Below, in pieces: positions 11,168 through 24,116 of a stretch of 64,000 nucleotides of DNA (its first letter is position 1; each line of letters begins with the position of its first letter). Origin of the DNA: Primulina eburnea (taxonomy: Eukaryota > Streptophyta > Magnoliopsida > Lamiales > Gesneriaceae); assembly GCF_022965805.1 (NCBI RefSeq), contig NW_027331648.1:186001-250000 (forward strand), read 5' to 3'. Under the pieces are notes generated by a model. It made no database searches. It was given only the letters and a program-made list of their open reading frames with translations, and was not told where the DNA came from. Made by a program: the position numbers and the translations under genes.

Positions 11168-14100
11168 TCAGTTCGGATGATCTTGGAACCGTGTGATTCC
11201 AAGTTGTGGCTCAACTGTGCCACCCATGTAGTGCTTGAGGCGCTGGGCATTGACCGTGAATGTCCCGTCCTTCCCATCTTTCAATTCGACAGCTCCCGAT
11301 GGATAAACTTTCGAGATCACGAATGGACCGGACCATCGCGACTTCAATTTACCGGGAAACAAGCGCAACCGGGAGTTGTAGAGCAGAACACTTTCACCCT
11401 CCTTAAACTCTCTCTCGATGATTCTCTTGTCATGCGCCTTTTTGGTTTTCTCTTTGTAAGACAGTGCAAGATCATAGGCCAAATTTCGGAATTCCTCCAA
11501 CTGGTCCAATTGAAGCAACCGCTGTTCACCTGCATCAGTAAAATTAAAGTTTAGCGCTTTTGTGGCCCAGTATGCTCGATGCTCTAATTCAACAGGTAGA
11601 TGACATGCTTTACCAAACAAAAGCCTATACGGTGTAGTGCCTATAGGTGTTTTAAAAGCAGTCCTATACGCCCAAAGAGCATCATCTAACCTCACCGACC
11701 AATCTTTCCTACTGACACCTACTACTTTCTCCAAAATTCGCTTAATCTCACGATTCGACACTTCCACTTGACCACTCGTCTGGGGGTGATAAGGGGTAGA
11801 GATCTTATGTGTGACACCATATTTGCTTAAAAGTTTTTCAAAGAGTTTGTTGCAAAAATGAGTGCCACCATCACTAATGATTGCTCGTGGTGTTCCAAAG
11901 CGGTTAAAAATATTTTTCTTCAAAAATTTTAGAACCACTTGAGCATCATTAGTGGCGTATGCTTCCGCCTCTACCCACTTAGACACATAATCCACCGCCA
12001 CCAAAATGTATTTTTTTGTGAAAGAACTAGGAAATGGTCCCATGAAATCTATCCCCCATACATCAAAAACCTCACACTCAATGATATTATTTAAAGGCAT
12101 TTCGTGACGGTTAGAGATGTTACCTGACCGTTGGCATTTATCACAATGTAGCACATAAGAACGAGCATCTTTAAAGAGGGTTGGCCAATAAAAGCCACAT
12201 TCGAGTACCTTAGATGCCGTCCTCGTTGGTCCAAAGTGACCACCTACCTCACGGTCATGGCAATGGTTGAGAATCTTATAAAACTCTTCCTCCGCAACAC
12301 ACCGTCTTATCATGGAATCTGCACAAATCTTAAACAAGAACGGTTCCTCCCAAAAATAGTATTTCACGTCAGAAAAGAATTTCTTTCGTTGGTGAAAAGA
12401 TAGGTTCGGTGGAGGTGTGCCTGTGACAAGAAAGTTAGCGAAATTTGCATACCATGGACAATTTTTCACCTCAAATAGTTGCTCGTCCGGGAACCAATCA
12501 TCGATAGCATGATCAACAGAATCATTACAAATACACTCTAATATAGACAATTGATCTGCAACCACATTCTCAACACCTTTCTTATCTTTTATTTCTAAAT
12601 CAAATTCTTGCAACAATAGAATCCACCGAAGTAGGCGTGGTTTTGCATCTTTCTTAGCAAGTAAATGTTTCAGCGCAGAGTGGTCAGTGTAGACAATGAA
12701 TTTAGACAAAACAAGATATGCATGAAACTTGTCAAGTGCAAACACTACTGCAAGTAACTCTTTTTCGGTGGTAGCATAATTCAATTGTGCCTCATCTAGA
12801 GTCTTACTTGCATAGTATATAGTGTGGAATACCTTGTTCTGTCTTTGGCCGAGGACAGCACCTACTGCAGTATCACTAGCGTCGCACATGATCTCGAAGG
12901 GTAGATCCCAATCCGGTGCTACCAAGACAGGAGCCGTCACCAAGCGCTCCTTCAACTTCTCGTATGCCTGCGAACAATCAGAATTAAAGTCAAAAGGTAC
13001 ATCTTTCATTAGTAAAGAAGATAGAGGTTTGGCAACTTTAGAAAAATCTTTGATAAAACGCCGGTAAAAACCGGCGTGGCCTAGAAAATTTATAACTCCC
13101 TTTATGGACGCCGGAGGTGGTAAGTTCTTAATCACTTCTACTTTCGCCTTGTCCACCTCGATTCTGTTCCCCGAAACCTTGTGCCCTAGGACAATTCCCT
13201 CTTGTACCATGAAGTGGCATTTTTCCCAATTAAGCACCAAGTTTGTCTCCTCACATCTCCTCAACACTACCGTCAGATTCTGCAAACAATCATCAAAAGA
13301 CGAGCCAAATATCGAGAAATCATCCATAAAAATTTCAAGAAAAGTTTCTATCATATCATGGAATATAGCGGTCATGCAACGTTGAAATGTGGCAGGGGCA
13401 TTACATAGACCAAACGGCATGCGGCGAAAAGCAAAAGTGCCGTAAGGACAAGTGAAAGTGGTTTTCTCTTGGTCCTCCGGCGCAATCATAATTTGGTTGT
13501 ACCCCGAATACCCATCCAAAAAGCAATAAAACTCATGACCCGCTAACCTCTCAAGCATCTGATCAATAAAGGGAAGAGGAAAGTGGTCTTTACGGGTGGC
13601 ATCATTCAATTTTCTATAATCAATGCACACACGCCATCCCGTAACAGTCCTAGTGGGTATTAATTCATTATTTTCATTTGTGACAACAGTAATCCCACAT
13701 TTCTTTGGCACACATTGAACGGGACTTACCCATGCACTATCAGATATAGGATAGATAATACCTGCATCGAGAAGCTTAATCGTTTCAGCTTTCACTACCT
13801 CTTGCATCTTAGGATTCAATCTTCGCTGAGGTTGCACAAGAGGTGAGTACTTCTCTTCCATCAAGATCTTGTGCATGCAGACTGATGGATTGATCCCTTT
13901 GATATCCGCCACCTTCCACCCAAATGCACTCTTGTGTGCTTTCAATACTTCCAACAGTTTGTCCTCCATCACATCTGTCAAAGCAGCAGAAATAATGACA
14001 GGTAAAGTGTTATTCTCACCTAAGTACACATACTTGAGGTGTGGAGGCAACGGCTTCAGCTCAAGTGTTGGGGGATCCTCGATGCTTGACCTTTGAGGGG

Positions 14101-15058
14101 TCAAATCTCTTCGTTCTCCTAGATCCTCTAGTCGCATCCTCATTGGCCTTCTCCATGGTTGGTTGGCATTAAAGTGTGCCACAATTTCGGCTCTTTCCTC
14201 AACCAATTCCTCTTCTCCCAATTCAGTATCGATATTGGCCTCCAAAGGGTCCCTAAGAGCATCCTGCAAATAGTTAGACGCAAGAGAGTCAAAAGCATCA
14301 ATTCTAAAACAACTATCAGAATGCAGTGTGTGCTTAAGTGCATTAAACACATCAAAAGTAATCTCTTCGTCGCCCACTCTCAATCGCAACTTCCCTTCTT
14401 GCACATCAATCAGTGCCTTGCCAGTCGCAAGGAACGGTATACCCAAAATCAGAGGCATCTCCTCATCCTCATCCATATCAAGCACCACGAAGTCCGCAGG
14501 AAAGATAAACTTGTCCACTTTCACTAGCACATCCTCAATCACTCCGCGGGGGTACTTGACAGACCTGTCAGCCAGTTGTAAAGACATCCTCGTCGGCTTA
14601 GGCTCTCCTAATCCGAGTTTCCTGAAAACAGATAAGGGCATCAGATTAATACTTGCACCAAGATCACACAACGCTTTACGAAAAACAAAATCACCAATCA
14701 TGCAAGGGATAGAAAAACTCCCTGGGTCTTTTAGTTTCGGTGGGATTTTGTTTTGCACCAAAGCAGAGCAACTCTCAGTCAAGTTCACCGTCATGTGATC
14801 CTCCAATTTTCTCTTGTTGGCTAAAACGTCATTCAAAAATTTAGCATAACTAGGCATTTGCATCAAAGCATCGGCAAAAGGAATATTAATATGCAATTTT
14901 TTAAACACCTCTAAGAACTTACCGAATTGTGCATCTAGTTTTGCATTTTTTAATGCTGCAGGAAAAGGTGGAGGGATAACAATCTTAGGTTGTGCAGTGA
15001 GTGCTGGTGTAGAGTTAGATGACTTACCTTGAGACGTCGCAGCATGTTCATCCGGCAC
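11168..15058 (-). CDS. Athila Pol polyprotein (PR-RT-RH-INT)
   Basis: This is an uninterrupted frame of about 1296 codons. Domains in order: protease with CDLGAS at residues 131-136; RT with [19 protein letters not shown] and active site FMDDFS; RNase H with [11 protein letters not shown] and [10 protein letters not shown]; integrase with an HHCC finger ([10 protein letters not shown] then CDKCQR), core [14 protein letters not shown] and [10 protein letters not shown]; and a C-terminal GPF-type domain. It makes and integrates element cDNA. The frame differs from gag by one position and overlaps it by 11 bp. The first codon of the listed frame is GTG, so Pol probably does not start here. It is either fused to Gag by frameshifting or cut from it by a one-base indel near 15050-15060. 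No internal stop is seen. Confidence 0.9.
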   Translation of the reverse strand: MPDEHAATSQGKSSNSTPALTAQPKIVIPPPFPAALKNAKLDAQFGKFLEVFKKLHINIPFADALMQMPSYAKFLNDVLANKRKLEDHMTVNLTESCSALVQNKIPPKLKDPGSFSIPCMIGDFVFRKALCDLGASINLMPLSVFRKLGLGEPKPTRMSLQLADRSVKYPRGVIEDVLVKVDKFIFPADFVVLDMDEDEEMPLILGIPFLATGKALIDVQEGKLRLRVGDEEITFDVFNALKHTLHSDSCFRIDAFDSLASNYLQDALRDPLEANIDTELGEEELVEERAEIVAHFNANQPWRRPMRMRLEDLGERRDLTPQRSSIEDPPTLELKPLPPHLKYVYLGENNTLPVIISAALTDVMEDKLLEVLKAHKSAFGWKVADIKGINPSVCMHKILMEEKYSPLVQPQRRLNPKMQEVVKAETIKLLDAGIIYPISDSAWVSPVQCVPKKCGITVVTNENNELIPTRTVTGWRVCIDYRKLNDATRKDHFPLPFIDQMLERLAGHEFYCFLDGYSGYNQIMIAPEDQEKTTFTCPYGTFAFRRMPFGLCNAPATFQRCMTAIFHDMIETFLEIFMDDFSIFGSSFDDCLQNLTVVLRRCEETNLVLNWEKCHFMVQEGIVLGHKVSGNRIEVDKAKVEVIKNLPPPASIKGVINFLGHAGFYRRFIKDFSKVAKPLSSLLMKDVPFDFNSDCSQAYEKLKERLVTAPVLVAPDWDLPFEIMCDASDTAVGAVLGQRQNKVFHTIYYASKTLDEAQLNYATTEKELLAVVFALDKFHAYLVLSKFIVYTDHSALKHLLAKKDAKPRLLRWILLLQEFDLEIKDKKGVENVVADQLSILECICNDSVDHAIDDWFPDEQLFEVKNCPWYANFANFLVTGTPPPNLSFHQRKKFFSDVKYYFWEEPFLFKICADSMIRRCVAEEEFYKILNHCHDREVGGHFGPTRTASKVLECGFYWPTLFKDARSYVLHCDKCQRSGNISNRHEMPLNNIIECEVFDVWGIDFMGPFPSSFTKKYILVAVDYVSKWVEAEAYATNDAQVVLKFLKKNIFNRFGTPRAIISDGGTHFCNKLFEKLLSKYGVTHKISTPYHPQTSGQVEVSNREIKRILEKVVGVSRKDWSVRLDDALWAYRTAFKTPIGTTPYRLLFGKACHLPVELEHRAYWATKALNFNFTDAGEQRLLQLDQLEEFRNLAYDLALSYKEKTKKAHDKRIIEREFKEGESVLLYNSRLRLFPGKLKSRWSGPFVISKVYPSGAVELKDGKDGTFTVNAQRLKHYMGGTVEPQLGITRFQDHPN

Positions 15059-16490
15059 GGCTTTTCTCTTTTTCTCTAGGCTCCAAAACTTTTCCGCTCT
15101 TCAACTCAATGGCCTTCACTTGCTCTTTTGGATTAGTCTCGGTATTACTTGGCAAGGTGCCCGGCTCTATACTTGCTATCATTTTGGCCAACTGTCCAAT
15201 TTGATTCTCGAGCCCCTTTATTGATGCATCTTGGTTTTGGAGTCGAGTTTCAGTGGATGAGATAAACTTAGACATCATTTGTTCCAAGTTGGACTTTTCT
15301 TCTCTAGGAGGATCGGATCTGTACATCGGTTGTTTCCCATATTGTTGTCCTCCTTGCGGCCTATTATGACTGTTTTGACCGCCCCATGAGAAGTTGGGAT
15401 GTTGCCTCCACCCAGGATTATATGTGTTCGAGTAAGGGTCATTCCTTGGGCGGTTTTGGACTCCCACTTGATTCACCGGTGCCTCATCTTGCACATAGAA
15501 GGGATTTCCATCTTGACAGTCTTTCACATAGTGTTCCCCTCCACACTTCTCACAGAATATCTCTTGAAGACGCATAGCCGTGCCACCCACGTTCAAGCCG
15601 TCTATTTTCCTGTTTAAAGCGTCAAGTTGTGCAGTAATAACAGAAAAATCAGTTACCTGGTGAACTCCGGCACTTCTCCGCTGGTTGTTCCTGTCAGATT
15701 GAGGATGATAGCTGCTAGCAGCCATCTCCTCCAACAACTCATATCCTTCTTCCGCAGTCTTCCTCAAAAGGTTCCCACACGCAGCATCATCTATCATAGT
15801 ACGGTTAGGAGTAAGAAAACCGCAATAAAATGTTTGAACGACTAACCCAAGTGGTAACTCATGATGTGGGCATCTTCGTATTAGGTCCTTGAAGCGTTCC
15901 CATGCCTCATATAAAGATTCTTGATCGAATTGAGCAAATGTTGTAATGTCTGCTCGCAGCTTCATGGTTTTTGATGGAGGGAAGTATTTGATAAGAAACG
16001 CCTTCGCCATGTCCTCCAATGTAGCGATCGAACCTACAGGTAAACAATTCAACCAAGTTTTAGCTTTATCACGCAAAGAGAAAGGAAATAAATGCAGTCT
16101 AACAGCATCATCAGAAACTCCATTGAATTTAAAAGTATCGCAGATCTCAAGAAAATCCGCGATGTGTGTGTTTGGATCGTCCACAGCAGTTCCTCCAAAT
16201 TGGACGGTGTTCTGAATCATCTGGATAATGGCTGGTTTGATTTCGAATTGGTTTGCCCGCACAATTGGCCTCACAATGCTGGGGCGTGCACCATCCAAAG
16301 AAGGCTGGGCATACTCTAACATGGGTATGCGGCGTGGCATCTCAATTCGTCTCTCGTTTTGGCGCTCTGCCTCCTGCTCTTGTTCGTGCCTCTCCATCAG
16401 TTCCTTAAGTCTTTGCTGTTGTCTTCGTCTGCGGAAAGTCCTTTCAATTTCAGGGTCACACTCAAGCTCCAAGTCAAGTGACTTTGGCAT
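15048..16490 (-). CDS. Athila Gag
   Basis: 480 residues starting [10 protein letters not shown]. The retrotransposon Gag core lies at roughly residues 90-220, with landmarks [29 protein letters not shown] and KYFPPSKT. A single zinc knuckle, [13 protein letters not shown], lies near residue 310, followed by a Gln/Asn-rich stretch. A late helix ([20 protein letters not shown]) is typical of Athila Gag. The start at 16490 is the first Met of the frame and lies 100 bp from the PBS. Gag forms the particle that packages the RNA. It ends EKSRAG at a TGA that overlaps the Pol frame. In many Athila elements Gag and Pol form one frame, so this stop may be secondary. Confidence 0.9.
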   Translation of the reverse strand: MPKSLDLELECDPEIERTFRRRRQQQRLKELMERHEQEQEAERQNERRIEMPRRIPMLEYAQPSLDGARPSIVRPIVRANQFEIKPAIIQMIQNTVQFGGTAVDDPNTHIADFLEICDTFKFNGVSDDAVRLHLFPFSLRDKAKTWLNCLPVGSIATLEDMAKAFLIKYFPPSKTMKLRADITTFAQFDQESLYEAWERFKDLIRRCPHHELPLGLVVQTFYCGFLTPNRTMIDDAACGNLLRKTAEEGYELLEEMAASSYHPQSDRNNQRRSAGVHQVTDFSVITAQLDALNRKIDGLNVGGTAMRLQEIFCEKCGGEHYVKDCQDGNPFYVQDEAPVNQVGVQNRPRNDPYSNTYNPGWRQHPNFSWGGQNSHNRPQGGQQYGKQPMYRSDPPREEKSNLEQMMSKFISSTETRLQNQDASIKGLENQIGQLAKMIASIEPGTLPSNTETNPKEQVKAIELKSGKVLEPREKEKSRAG

Positions 16491-16589
16491 GCACCGGAAG
16501 AGATATCTGAATCAAAATATGGAGTGTTAGTTCAGTAAAAATAAAATACACTAAAGAAAATAACTAAAAATATAATTGTAGATTAACAG

Positions 16590-16607
16590 TCCCCGGCAAC
16601 GGCGCCA
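16590..16607 (-). promoter_or_regulatory. Primer-binding site of Athila
   Basis: The minus strand reads TGGCGCCGTTGCCGGGGA, the PBS typical of Athila elements, usually assigned to tRNA-Asp. It lies 6 bp from the end of the 5' LTR (TCGATCA at 16614). Confidence 0.9.
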
Positions 16608-16613
16608 AAAACT

Positions 16614-17461
16614 TGATCGAGCAAAACTTGCACAGTAAAATCCCCAATAAAAAATATGATTTTGTATGCTCAAAATAAATCGCAAGTGCACGATGTCAAG
16701 TTATAATATAGTGTACGTGAGTACGAGTATCGTTCCACTGAAGACTGTGTTTAACAATTATTATTTTAGTTATTAAAACTTTAGCGACGAAATTTGATTG
16801 TTTGTTTTATGACTAATAAAATTCAAGAAAATTTAAATAAACAAGCTCAAAGATTAAATGATGAAATATGAATGCCAAATCAATGGATTAAATTTCAAAT
16901 GATAAAAGAATTTGTTGGGAATTCTGGTTCACCTACCCCTTATTAATTAATTAATTCGTTCGATTGTGTTCTACGCTTCCGACAGGATTCCCTATTCAAT
17001 TGAACACACTCTCTCGAGCTATGTCAAACTAATTCACTCAATGAAGTAATTAAATGTCTTTAATTATTTATCAAGAATGAACCGCATTTCGATTGATGAA
17101 ATCCCCTAGTTTTCGACCCTAAGGACTATGACTATCAGCACGTATCCAATTTCATATATCTATGTAAATTGTAGATCCGCGAATTATACCACTCGATCCT
17201 ATCACTAGTTATTCTCTCGAACTCACTCGTGATATAAAATTGTCGTAAAAGTTAGCTACGCTCAAACGACACAATAAAAATCGTAGTACAATCAAGAATA
17301 AAGCACACTCAAAATATAAATTAATCAACTAAAAGTTTGGGGTAGGATCCCCTTTAATCCCAACAAATAATAAAGTTAGCTACTAGAATTCATAATGAAA
17401 ATAAGCAAAACAATATTTAAACAACGGAAAATAAACTAGAAATACGAGACGTGACGAAATC
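16614..17461 (-). repeat. 5' LTR of Athila, part next to the PBS
   Basis: This is collinear with 6738-7585 of the 3' LTR with only scattered substitutions. It stops at AAATC (17457-17461), the target duplication of the Tekay insertion, and resumes at 24741. Confidence 0.92.
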
Positions 17462-19239
17462 TGTAAGGCTCGAGAATTATCGATACTACTGATGTTGGAA
17501 TTGTAGAGATAAGAATGCACAATTATGAGATTTTGAGCAGCAGGGCCGAAGCCACACCGCCACCGCGGTGTTAGGGATACAGCACCCGCGGTGCATTGAG
17601 AGGAAATTAGTGAAATTGTGCGAACAGACACCGCACCCGCGGTGGTAGCGCGACCGCACCCGCGGTGTAAGACCGCACCCGCGGGCATGTAAGGACCGCA
17701 CCCGCGGTCTAAGAATTCCAGAAAATAATATTGCTGCCGAGAGCACAGCGCACCCACGCCCTTATGCTACCGCACCCGCGGTAGTGCGTGTCGTTTAAAA
17801 AACATGAACACTCGTCCCTTTTGCATGCAATATATGATATGTGTCTTCATTTCAGTAAACTATTCAGAACAAGAGACGAGAGAAGGTTCGGGAGGAGCTT
17901 TCATTCTTTTGATCTTTGCACTTGAGATTTTGCTATTTCCGGTTATCCGATTTTAGATCCGACTTCGGTTTTGAACTCACCTCGTCAAGGGCTATCAAAG
18001 GATGTAAGTATTGTTCCATTTCCAGCATGTTTCGAAAATTATGTGTTGGGGAAATTCAGATTTGAGTTAGAATATGTGTTCTTGGTATGTTGAGCTTGGT
18101 TTATTCGTTACCGGAATGATTTTCAGATATAGTATGAGCTTGTTTCGATTTTCAGCATGTGTTAAGTTACGGTTGTTCAGATTTCAGCCTATGTATTGAG
18201 GTGTGATGAGATTATGAGTTGATTATGATCGAGTATGATATTCTTGAGTTATCGGTATCGAAGAATTATGCCGTTACGCCGTCGAATTGCATTGAAACCG
18301 ATGTTAGCTTTGTATATTGATTTGCTTGAGATGTATATGATTGAAGTGCACATTGTTTATGCCATTTCAGATTTGTATTGGCTATTGTGAACTCGAGACT
18401 TCGACTACGACACCGACTATTCGATAAGAAAGGTATAATTCATGTGGTCACGGGATTGCACAACTCGATTCAGATTTGATACGAGTTTCCCTAAATCACA
18501 TACTAGATTGTTATTACATTGATTATGTAATGCCTTGTTTATCGATTTATATTCGAGTCCTGAGATAGGAGAGATTGGCAGACTTGCCAAAACTAGACGT
18601 TTCGGTGTATCGACGCATAGGAGCAGATTTGCTATATGTGTAGACCCTCGATACAGAGTTGACCGAAGTCTAGGAATAAGACGTACCGTTGCCCCGAGTG
18701 GCTGGGTAGGTGACAGACCGTCTTATTCACACCGGGATCCCTAGATTAGAAATGAGTCGAGTCAAGATTTAAATGTTGAATACAGATTTGTATTCTTCTA
18801 CATGTTTAGATTTATATTCATGTTACTTGATACCTATGCTATGCTTTTGTACATGATTATTACATTGCATGCATCCATGTTTTATACTGGGATATGTTCT
18901 CACCGGAGTTATCCGGCTGTTGTCGTGTCTGTATGTGTGCATGGCAACAGGTGGGGCAGGATCAGGGTCACGACGAGGAAGAGAGAGTTGATAGCGTGGA
19001 AGATTCCTAGTGTTTCCTACTGGACTTGTAGCACTTATGTTTGTAGTTGTTATTGAACACTAGTGTATGTTTGTACGCACAGACTTGTATGTACATTACG
19101 TTGTTTAATTTCTATTGAGACATGTGATGCTTTCGTTAATACATTTAAATTAATGTTAAAAGCAAAATTTTGACCCACATTTTCGAACAAAGATCCAATT
19201 AAATCCCAAAAGAATAGAGTTAGAGCCCGGGTCCCCACA
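17462..19239 (+). repeat. 5' LTR of Tekay, full length
   Basis: 1778 bp, TGTAAGGCTC to CCCCACA. It contains a GC-rich minisatellite (17555-17783) that the 3' LTR lacks. The last ~577 bp match the 3' LTR exactly, except that a 15-bp segment present in the 3' LTR (24475-24489) is absent here. An 84-residue ORF at 18802-19056 is repeated in the 3' LTR and is not a gene. Confidence 0.93.
17555..17783. repeat. ACCGCACCCGCGGT minisatellite in the Tekay 5' LTR
   Basis: Seven copies or variants of ACCGCACCCGCGGT(G) at about 17555, 17581, 17630, 17653, 17672, 17695 and 17769. Each can pair ACCGC with GCGGT across an ACCC loop and contains the palindrome CCGCGG. Spacing is irregular, from about 19 to 74 bp. 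It lies in the LTR part deleted from the 3' LTR, presumably U3. Confidence 0.88.
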
Positions 19240-19244
19240 ACAGG

Positions 19245-19256
19245 TGGTATCAGAGC
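19245..19256 (+). promoter_or_regulatory. Primer-binding site of Tekay
   Basis: TGGTATCAGAGC, five bases after the LTR end (CACA at 19239). It is complementary to the 3' end of initiator methionine tRNA, as is usual for Tekay elements. Confidence 0.9.
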
Positions 19257-19495
19257 AGTAGGTTCTGTAGACTGAAATAGAATAGAATGAGCGGGGTAGA
19301 TCGAGTCATCTTCCTTGCTTTTGAGATGCGAGCATGATTTGTTGCTTTCCCTATTATATGTTGTTGTATTATCTGAATTGATTTACAGCATTTCAAGCCT
19401 GAATCAGAACCGATTCTCGATCAGAGGTATATGATCAGAGGAGGGTTGAGACAGATGATATTGATTATGTGCTAATCAGTTTGATAATCAGATTT

Positions 19496-22400
19496 ATGCC
19501 GCCTAGACGAGTGCCACAGCCAGAGCAGGCTAGCACATCAGGTGCACGGATGGACGTCACCGCGACACCGATGGAGACTTTATTGAAGAGATTTCAGTCT
19601 TTCCATCCGCCTACCCTGAAGGGCACAGAGAGTGCAGTAGAGTGCGAGAGCTGGCTCGATGATATCGAGATGTTGTTTGAGTCTTTGGCTTACACTGACG
19701 AACGACGTGTGAAGCTGATAGGGCATCAGATGCAAGAGGTTGCCAAGAGCTGGTGGTTGACGACGAAGAGAGCCTTGGAGCACCGAGGCATTGATATCAC
19801 GTGGAAAGTTTTTAAAGATGAGTTCTATCAGCGCTTCTTTCCCGTCTCCTACCGGAAAGATAAAGGAGCTGAATTTGCGAATCTGAAGCAGGGACAGTGG
19901 AACATCGAGGAGTATGTTGCTAAATTTTCTGCATTGCTACGATTTGCACCTCATGTGGCCGGGAATGACGAGGCAGTGGCCGATCAGTTCATCAACGGGC
20001 TGAATCCCGATGTCTTTACTTTGGTGAACACGGGCCGGCCTAGTACTTTTTCAGAGGCACTGAACCGAGCGAAGGGAGCAGAGGCTGGCTTGATCAGGCA
20101 GCGAGGAGCTTCCTACGGTGTTCAGGGGCAGAGACCGCCACAGTCCACGACCGTACAGTTTCCACCACCTCCTCCTCGTTTTGACAGTGGAGCTAGTGGT
20201 AGTGGCAAGAAGGATTTTCTAAAGGCTAAGGGCAAACAATTTAAGAAATCTGGGAGCAGTTCATCGAGTTCGAGTGGATCTCGACAGAGAGGTCAGGGGT
20301 CAGAGTATAGTGGTGCATACTGTGGTTCGTGCGGAGGGCGACATGCGACGGAGCAGTGTCAAGGAGTTCTGGGACGCTGCAACATCTGTAGGCAACAGGG
20401 ACACTTCGCCAGAGTTTGTCCCCAGAGAGGTGCACAACGATTCCAGAGCACAAGACCATCAGCACCAGCGCCACAGATGGAGAGACAGGCATCCTCTGTG
20501 CACTCCTTCCAGCCACCCTCCACACAGACTCAGCAAAGACCAGGAGGTAGTCAGACTGTGAGTCAGCCTCCCAGACAGCAGGCACGTGTCTTTGCCCTGA
20601 CAGAGGAGCAGGCGCAGGAGGCGCCAGATGACGTCATTGCAGGTAATTGTTTTCTTTGCGGTTATCCTGCATATGTGTTGATTGACACAGGTGCATCTCA
20701 TACATTCATCTCTGAACATTTTGCATTGAGACATTCATTGCCTGTTGAGTCAATGTCGACAGTAGTGTCTATAGCTTCTCCGTTGGGAAGTGGCTTGATA
20801 TCTGTGACTACTGTTAGACACTGTATGCTTCAGTTTGAGGGGCATGAGATTGATCTTGATTGTGTAGTACTTGGTTTAGCTGATTTTGACTGTATAGTTG
20901 GCATAGACATGTTGGCCAAGTACAGGGCCACTGTAGATTGTTTCCACAAGATTGTCAGATTCAGACCCGACATGACAGATGAGTGGAAATTCTACGGCAA
21001 GGGTTCCAGATCTCGGATTCCCTTAGTATCTGCTCTGACTATGAGTAGATTGCTTCAGAGAGGAGCAGAGGGCTTTCTTGTATATTCAGTAGATCTACTG
21101 AAGTCGAGCCCAGCATTGGCAGATTTGCCAGTGGTTTGCGAGTTTGCAGATGTCTTTCCTGATGAGATTCCAGGGTTACCTCCGGTTCGAGAGGTTGATT
21201 TCAGCATAGATCTTATGCCCGGTTCTGTTCCTATTTCGAGAGCTCCGTATAGGATGGCGCCGATAGAGCTGAAAGAGTTGAAAGCACAGTTGGAGGATCT
21301 TCTGTCCAAGGGATATATCAGACCCAGTGTATCTCCTTGGGGTGCTCCGGTGCTTTTCGTTCGAAAGAAAGATGGTTCGATGCGATTGTGTATTGATTAC
21401 AGACAGTTGAATAAGGCGACCGTGAAGAACAAATATCCGTTGCCGCGCATCGACGATTTATTTGACCAGTTACAGGGATCTTCGGTATATTCGAAGATTG
21501 ATTTGAGATCAGGGTATCATCAGCTCAGAGTTAGAGACGTTGATATTCCGAAGACTGCATTCCGAACCAGGTATGGACACTACGAGTTTGTTGTTATGCC
21601 TTTCGGTTTGACGAATGCACCAGCGGTGTTTATGAGTTTGATGAACCGCATTTTTCAAAGATATTTAGATGAGTTTGTAATTGTGTTTATCGATGATATT
21701 TTGGTGTATTCGAAGAGTTTGACTGAGCATGCAGATCATCTGAGGATCGTATTGAAGACTTTGAGGAATGAGCGGTTGTATGCCAAACAGTCCAAGTGTG
21801 AATTCTAGCTGCGACAGGTTGTCTTCTTGGGGCATATTATATCTGGAGATGGTATTGCGGTAGATCCGAGTAAAGTTGAAGCTGTGATCAGTTGGTCGAG
21901 ACCGACTTCTGTGCCAGAGATACGCAGTTTCATGGGTCTAGCCGGGTATTATCGACGTTTTATTCGAGACTTCTCCAGTATAGCGAAGCCGATTACCCAG
22001 TTGACACAGAAGAACATGCCATTTGTGTGGTCAGAAGAGTGTGAGAGCAGTTTTGTTGAATTGAAGAAGAGGCTGACTAGTGCGCCTGTCTTGATGATTC
22101 CTTCAGGTACAGGTGAGTTCGTTGTATATTGTGATGCATCTCACAGAGGGTTGGGATGTGTTCTTATGCAGCGTGGACACGTGATAGCATACGCCTCTAG
22201 ACAGTTGAAGCCACACGAGACTCGCTATCCGATTCATGATCTTGAATTGGCGGCGATTGTTTTTGCACTCAAGATCTGGCGCCATTATCTGTATGGCGAG
22301 AAATTTGAGATCTATTCCGATCATAAGAGCCTGAAGTATCTCTTTTCTCAGTAAGAATTGAACATGAGGCAGCGACGATGGCTTGATCTGTTGAAAGATT

Positions 22401-24014
22401 TTGATTGCGAGATCAAGTACCATCCAGGAAAGTCGAATGCAGCGGCAGACGCCTTGAGTCGAAAGGTATGTTCTTTGTCCTTGTCGACTATAGGTGTATC
22501 GAGTTTAGTAGAAGATTGTTGCTTGTCTGGATTGACATTTGATACAGAGAGTAGACCGTTGCGACTTGCTGCGATTCAGATTGAACCAGATCTGATCTTC
22601 AGGATCAAAGAAGCGCAGAGGACTGATCCGAGTGTGCAGAAATCGATTGATATGGTCAGAGCTGGACATATCTCAGAATATCAGGTCAGAGATTCTGTTC
22701 TATATGTGAATAACCGCTTAGTAGTGCCAGAGATTTCAGATTTGAGACGACAGATCATGTCGGAGGCACACTGTAGTCGGTTCAGCATTCATCCTGGTGG
22801 CAGGAAGATGTATAACGACTTGAAGACACAATTCTGGTGGAAGCAGATGAAAACAGACATTGCAGAATTTGTGTCTAAGTGCCTAAATTGCCAGCGGGTG
22901 AAGGCAGAAAGAAAGAAGCCCGGAGGTTTACTTCAGAGTTTGTCTGTTCCTGAATGGAAATGGGACCACATTTCCATGGACTTCGTGACGAAGTTACCTC
23001 GATCTTCGCGGGGCTGTGATGCAATTTGGGTTGTGATAGACAGATTGACCAAATCTGCCTGTTTCATTCCGTACAGAATGACATATCGACACGATCAGAT
23101 GGCAGAGTTGTATGTCAGAGAGGTCGTCAGATTGCACGGTGTGCCGAAGTCGATAGTATCAGATCGTGATCCACGATTCACTTCTCACTTTTGGCACAGC
23201 TTGCAGCAAGCTTTGGGTACGACTCTACACCTGAGCACTGCTTATCATCCCCAGACAGACGGACAGTCAGAGCGGACTATCCAGACTTTAGAGGACATGC
23301 TGAGAGCTGTAGTACTAGATTTTGGTACTAGTTGGCAAGACTCATTGCCGTTGTGTGAGTTTTCATACAACAACAGCTATCAGACGAGCATAGAGATGGC
23401 ACCGTTCGAAGCTTTATACGAAAAGAAGTGCAGATCTCCGTTGTACTGATGATATTTCTGAGGTACCAGAGTTAGGGCCTGATATGATTCGTGAGATGAC
23501 AGAAAAAGTGAAGATCATTCAGAAACGAATGAAGACGGCACAGGATAGGCAAGCGAAGTACGCTAATATTAGACGCAGACCGTTAGTATTCGAACAGGGA
23601 GACAGAGTATTTCTGAAGATTTCACCTTTCAGAGGCGTTGTCAGATTTGGCAAGCGAGGAAAGTTGTCTCCTAGATACGTCGGTCCGTATGAGATTCTGG
23701 AGAAGATTGGCGATCGAGCTTACAGACTTGCTCTTCCTCCTTCATTATCTGGTATACATGACGTTTTTCATGTATCGATGTTGCGTAGGTATATGCCAGA
23801 TGATTCTCATATCATTCAGCCTGACGAAGCCGAGTTAGATCAGACTTTGAGCTATGTTGAGCGACCGATTCAGATTCTTGATCGGAAAGAGAAACAGCTC
23901 AGAACAAAGACTATTCCGCTTGTGAAGATTCAGTGGAATCGTCATGGAATCGAGGAAGCAACTTGGGAGACAGAGTCTGAGATGAGACAGAGGCATCCCG
24001 AGCTATTCCATTGA
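19496..24014 (+). pseudogene. Tekay Gag-Pol polyprotein, three lesions
   Basis: Starts at [10 protein letters not shown]. The longer ORF begins 9 codons earlier, but MPPRR is the usual start. Domains in order: Gag ([23 protein letters not shown]), Ser-rich linker, CCHC knuckle [14 protein letters not shown], protease [12 protein letters not shown] ([17 protein letters not shown], active site FIDDILVY), RNase H ([23 protein letters not shown]), integrase (CLNCQRVKAERKKPGG, DFVTKLP, SDRDPRF, QSERTIQTLEDM) and the tail WETESEMRQRHPELF. Lesions: TAG at 21806 (a Trp is expected), TAA at 22352 (after FSQ), and a 2-bp deletion near 23447 after SPLY. It cannot make full-length Pol now, although its LTRs are identical. 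Confidence 0.9.
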
Positions 24015-24102
24015 TGTGAGTCTTTCTTCCCGTTTTGCCTTTACAATGTTGTATATAACTGCATGAATAATTGCTTGTGAGTTCGAGGACGAACTCTTGT
24101 CT

Positions 24103-24116
24103 AAGAGGGGGAGAAA
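24103..24116 (+). promoter_or_regulatory. Polypurine tract of Tekay
   Basis: The purine run AAGAGGGGGAGAAA directly precedes the 3' LTR start TGTAAGG at 24117. Confidence 0.85.

Noticed and set aside
14159..14798. Plus-strand ORFs of 122-156 residues inside Athila pol
   Set aside because: They are antisense to a long conserved Pol frame, have no TATA box nearby and no second copy to support them.
18802..19056. 84-residue ORF, also present at 24283-24552 with 89 residues
   Set aside because: Both copies lie in the two LTRs of Tekay and duplicate each other. The LTR is untranslated.
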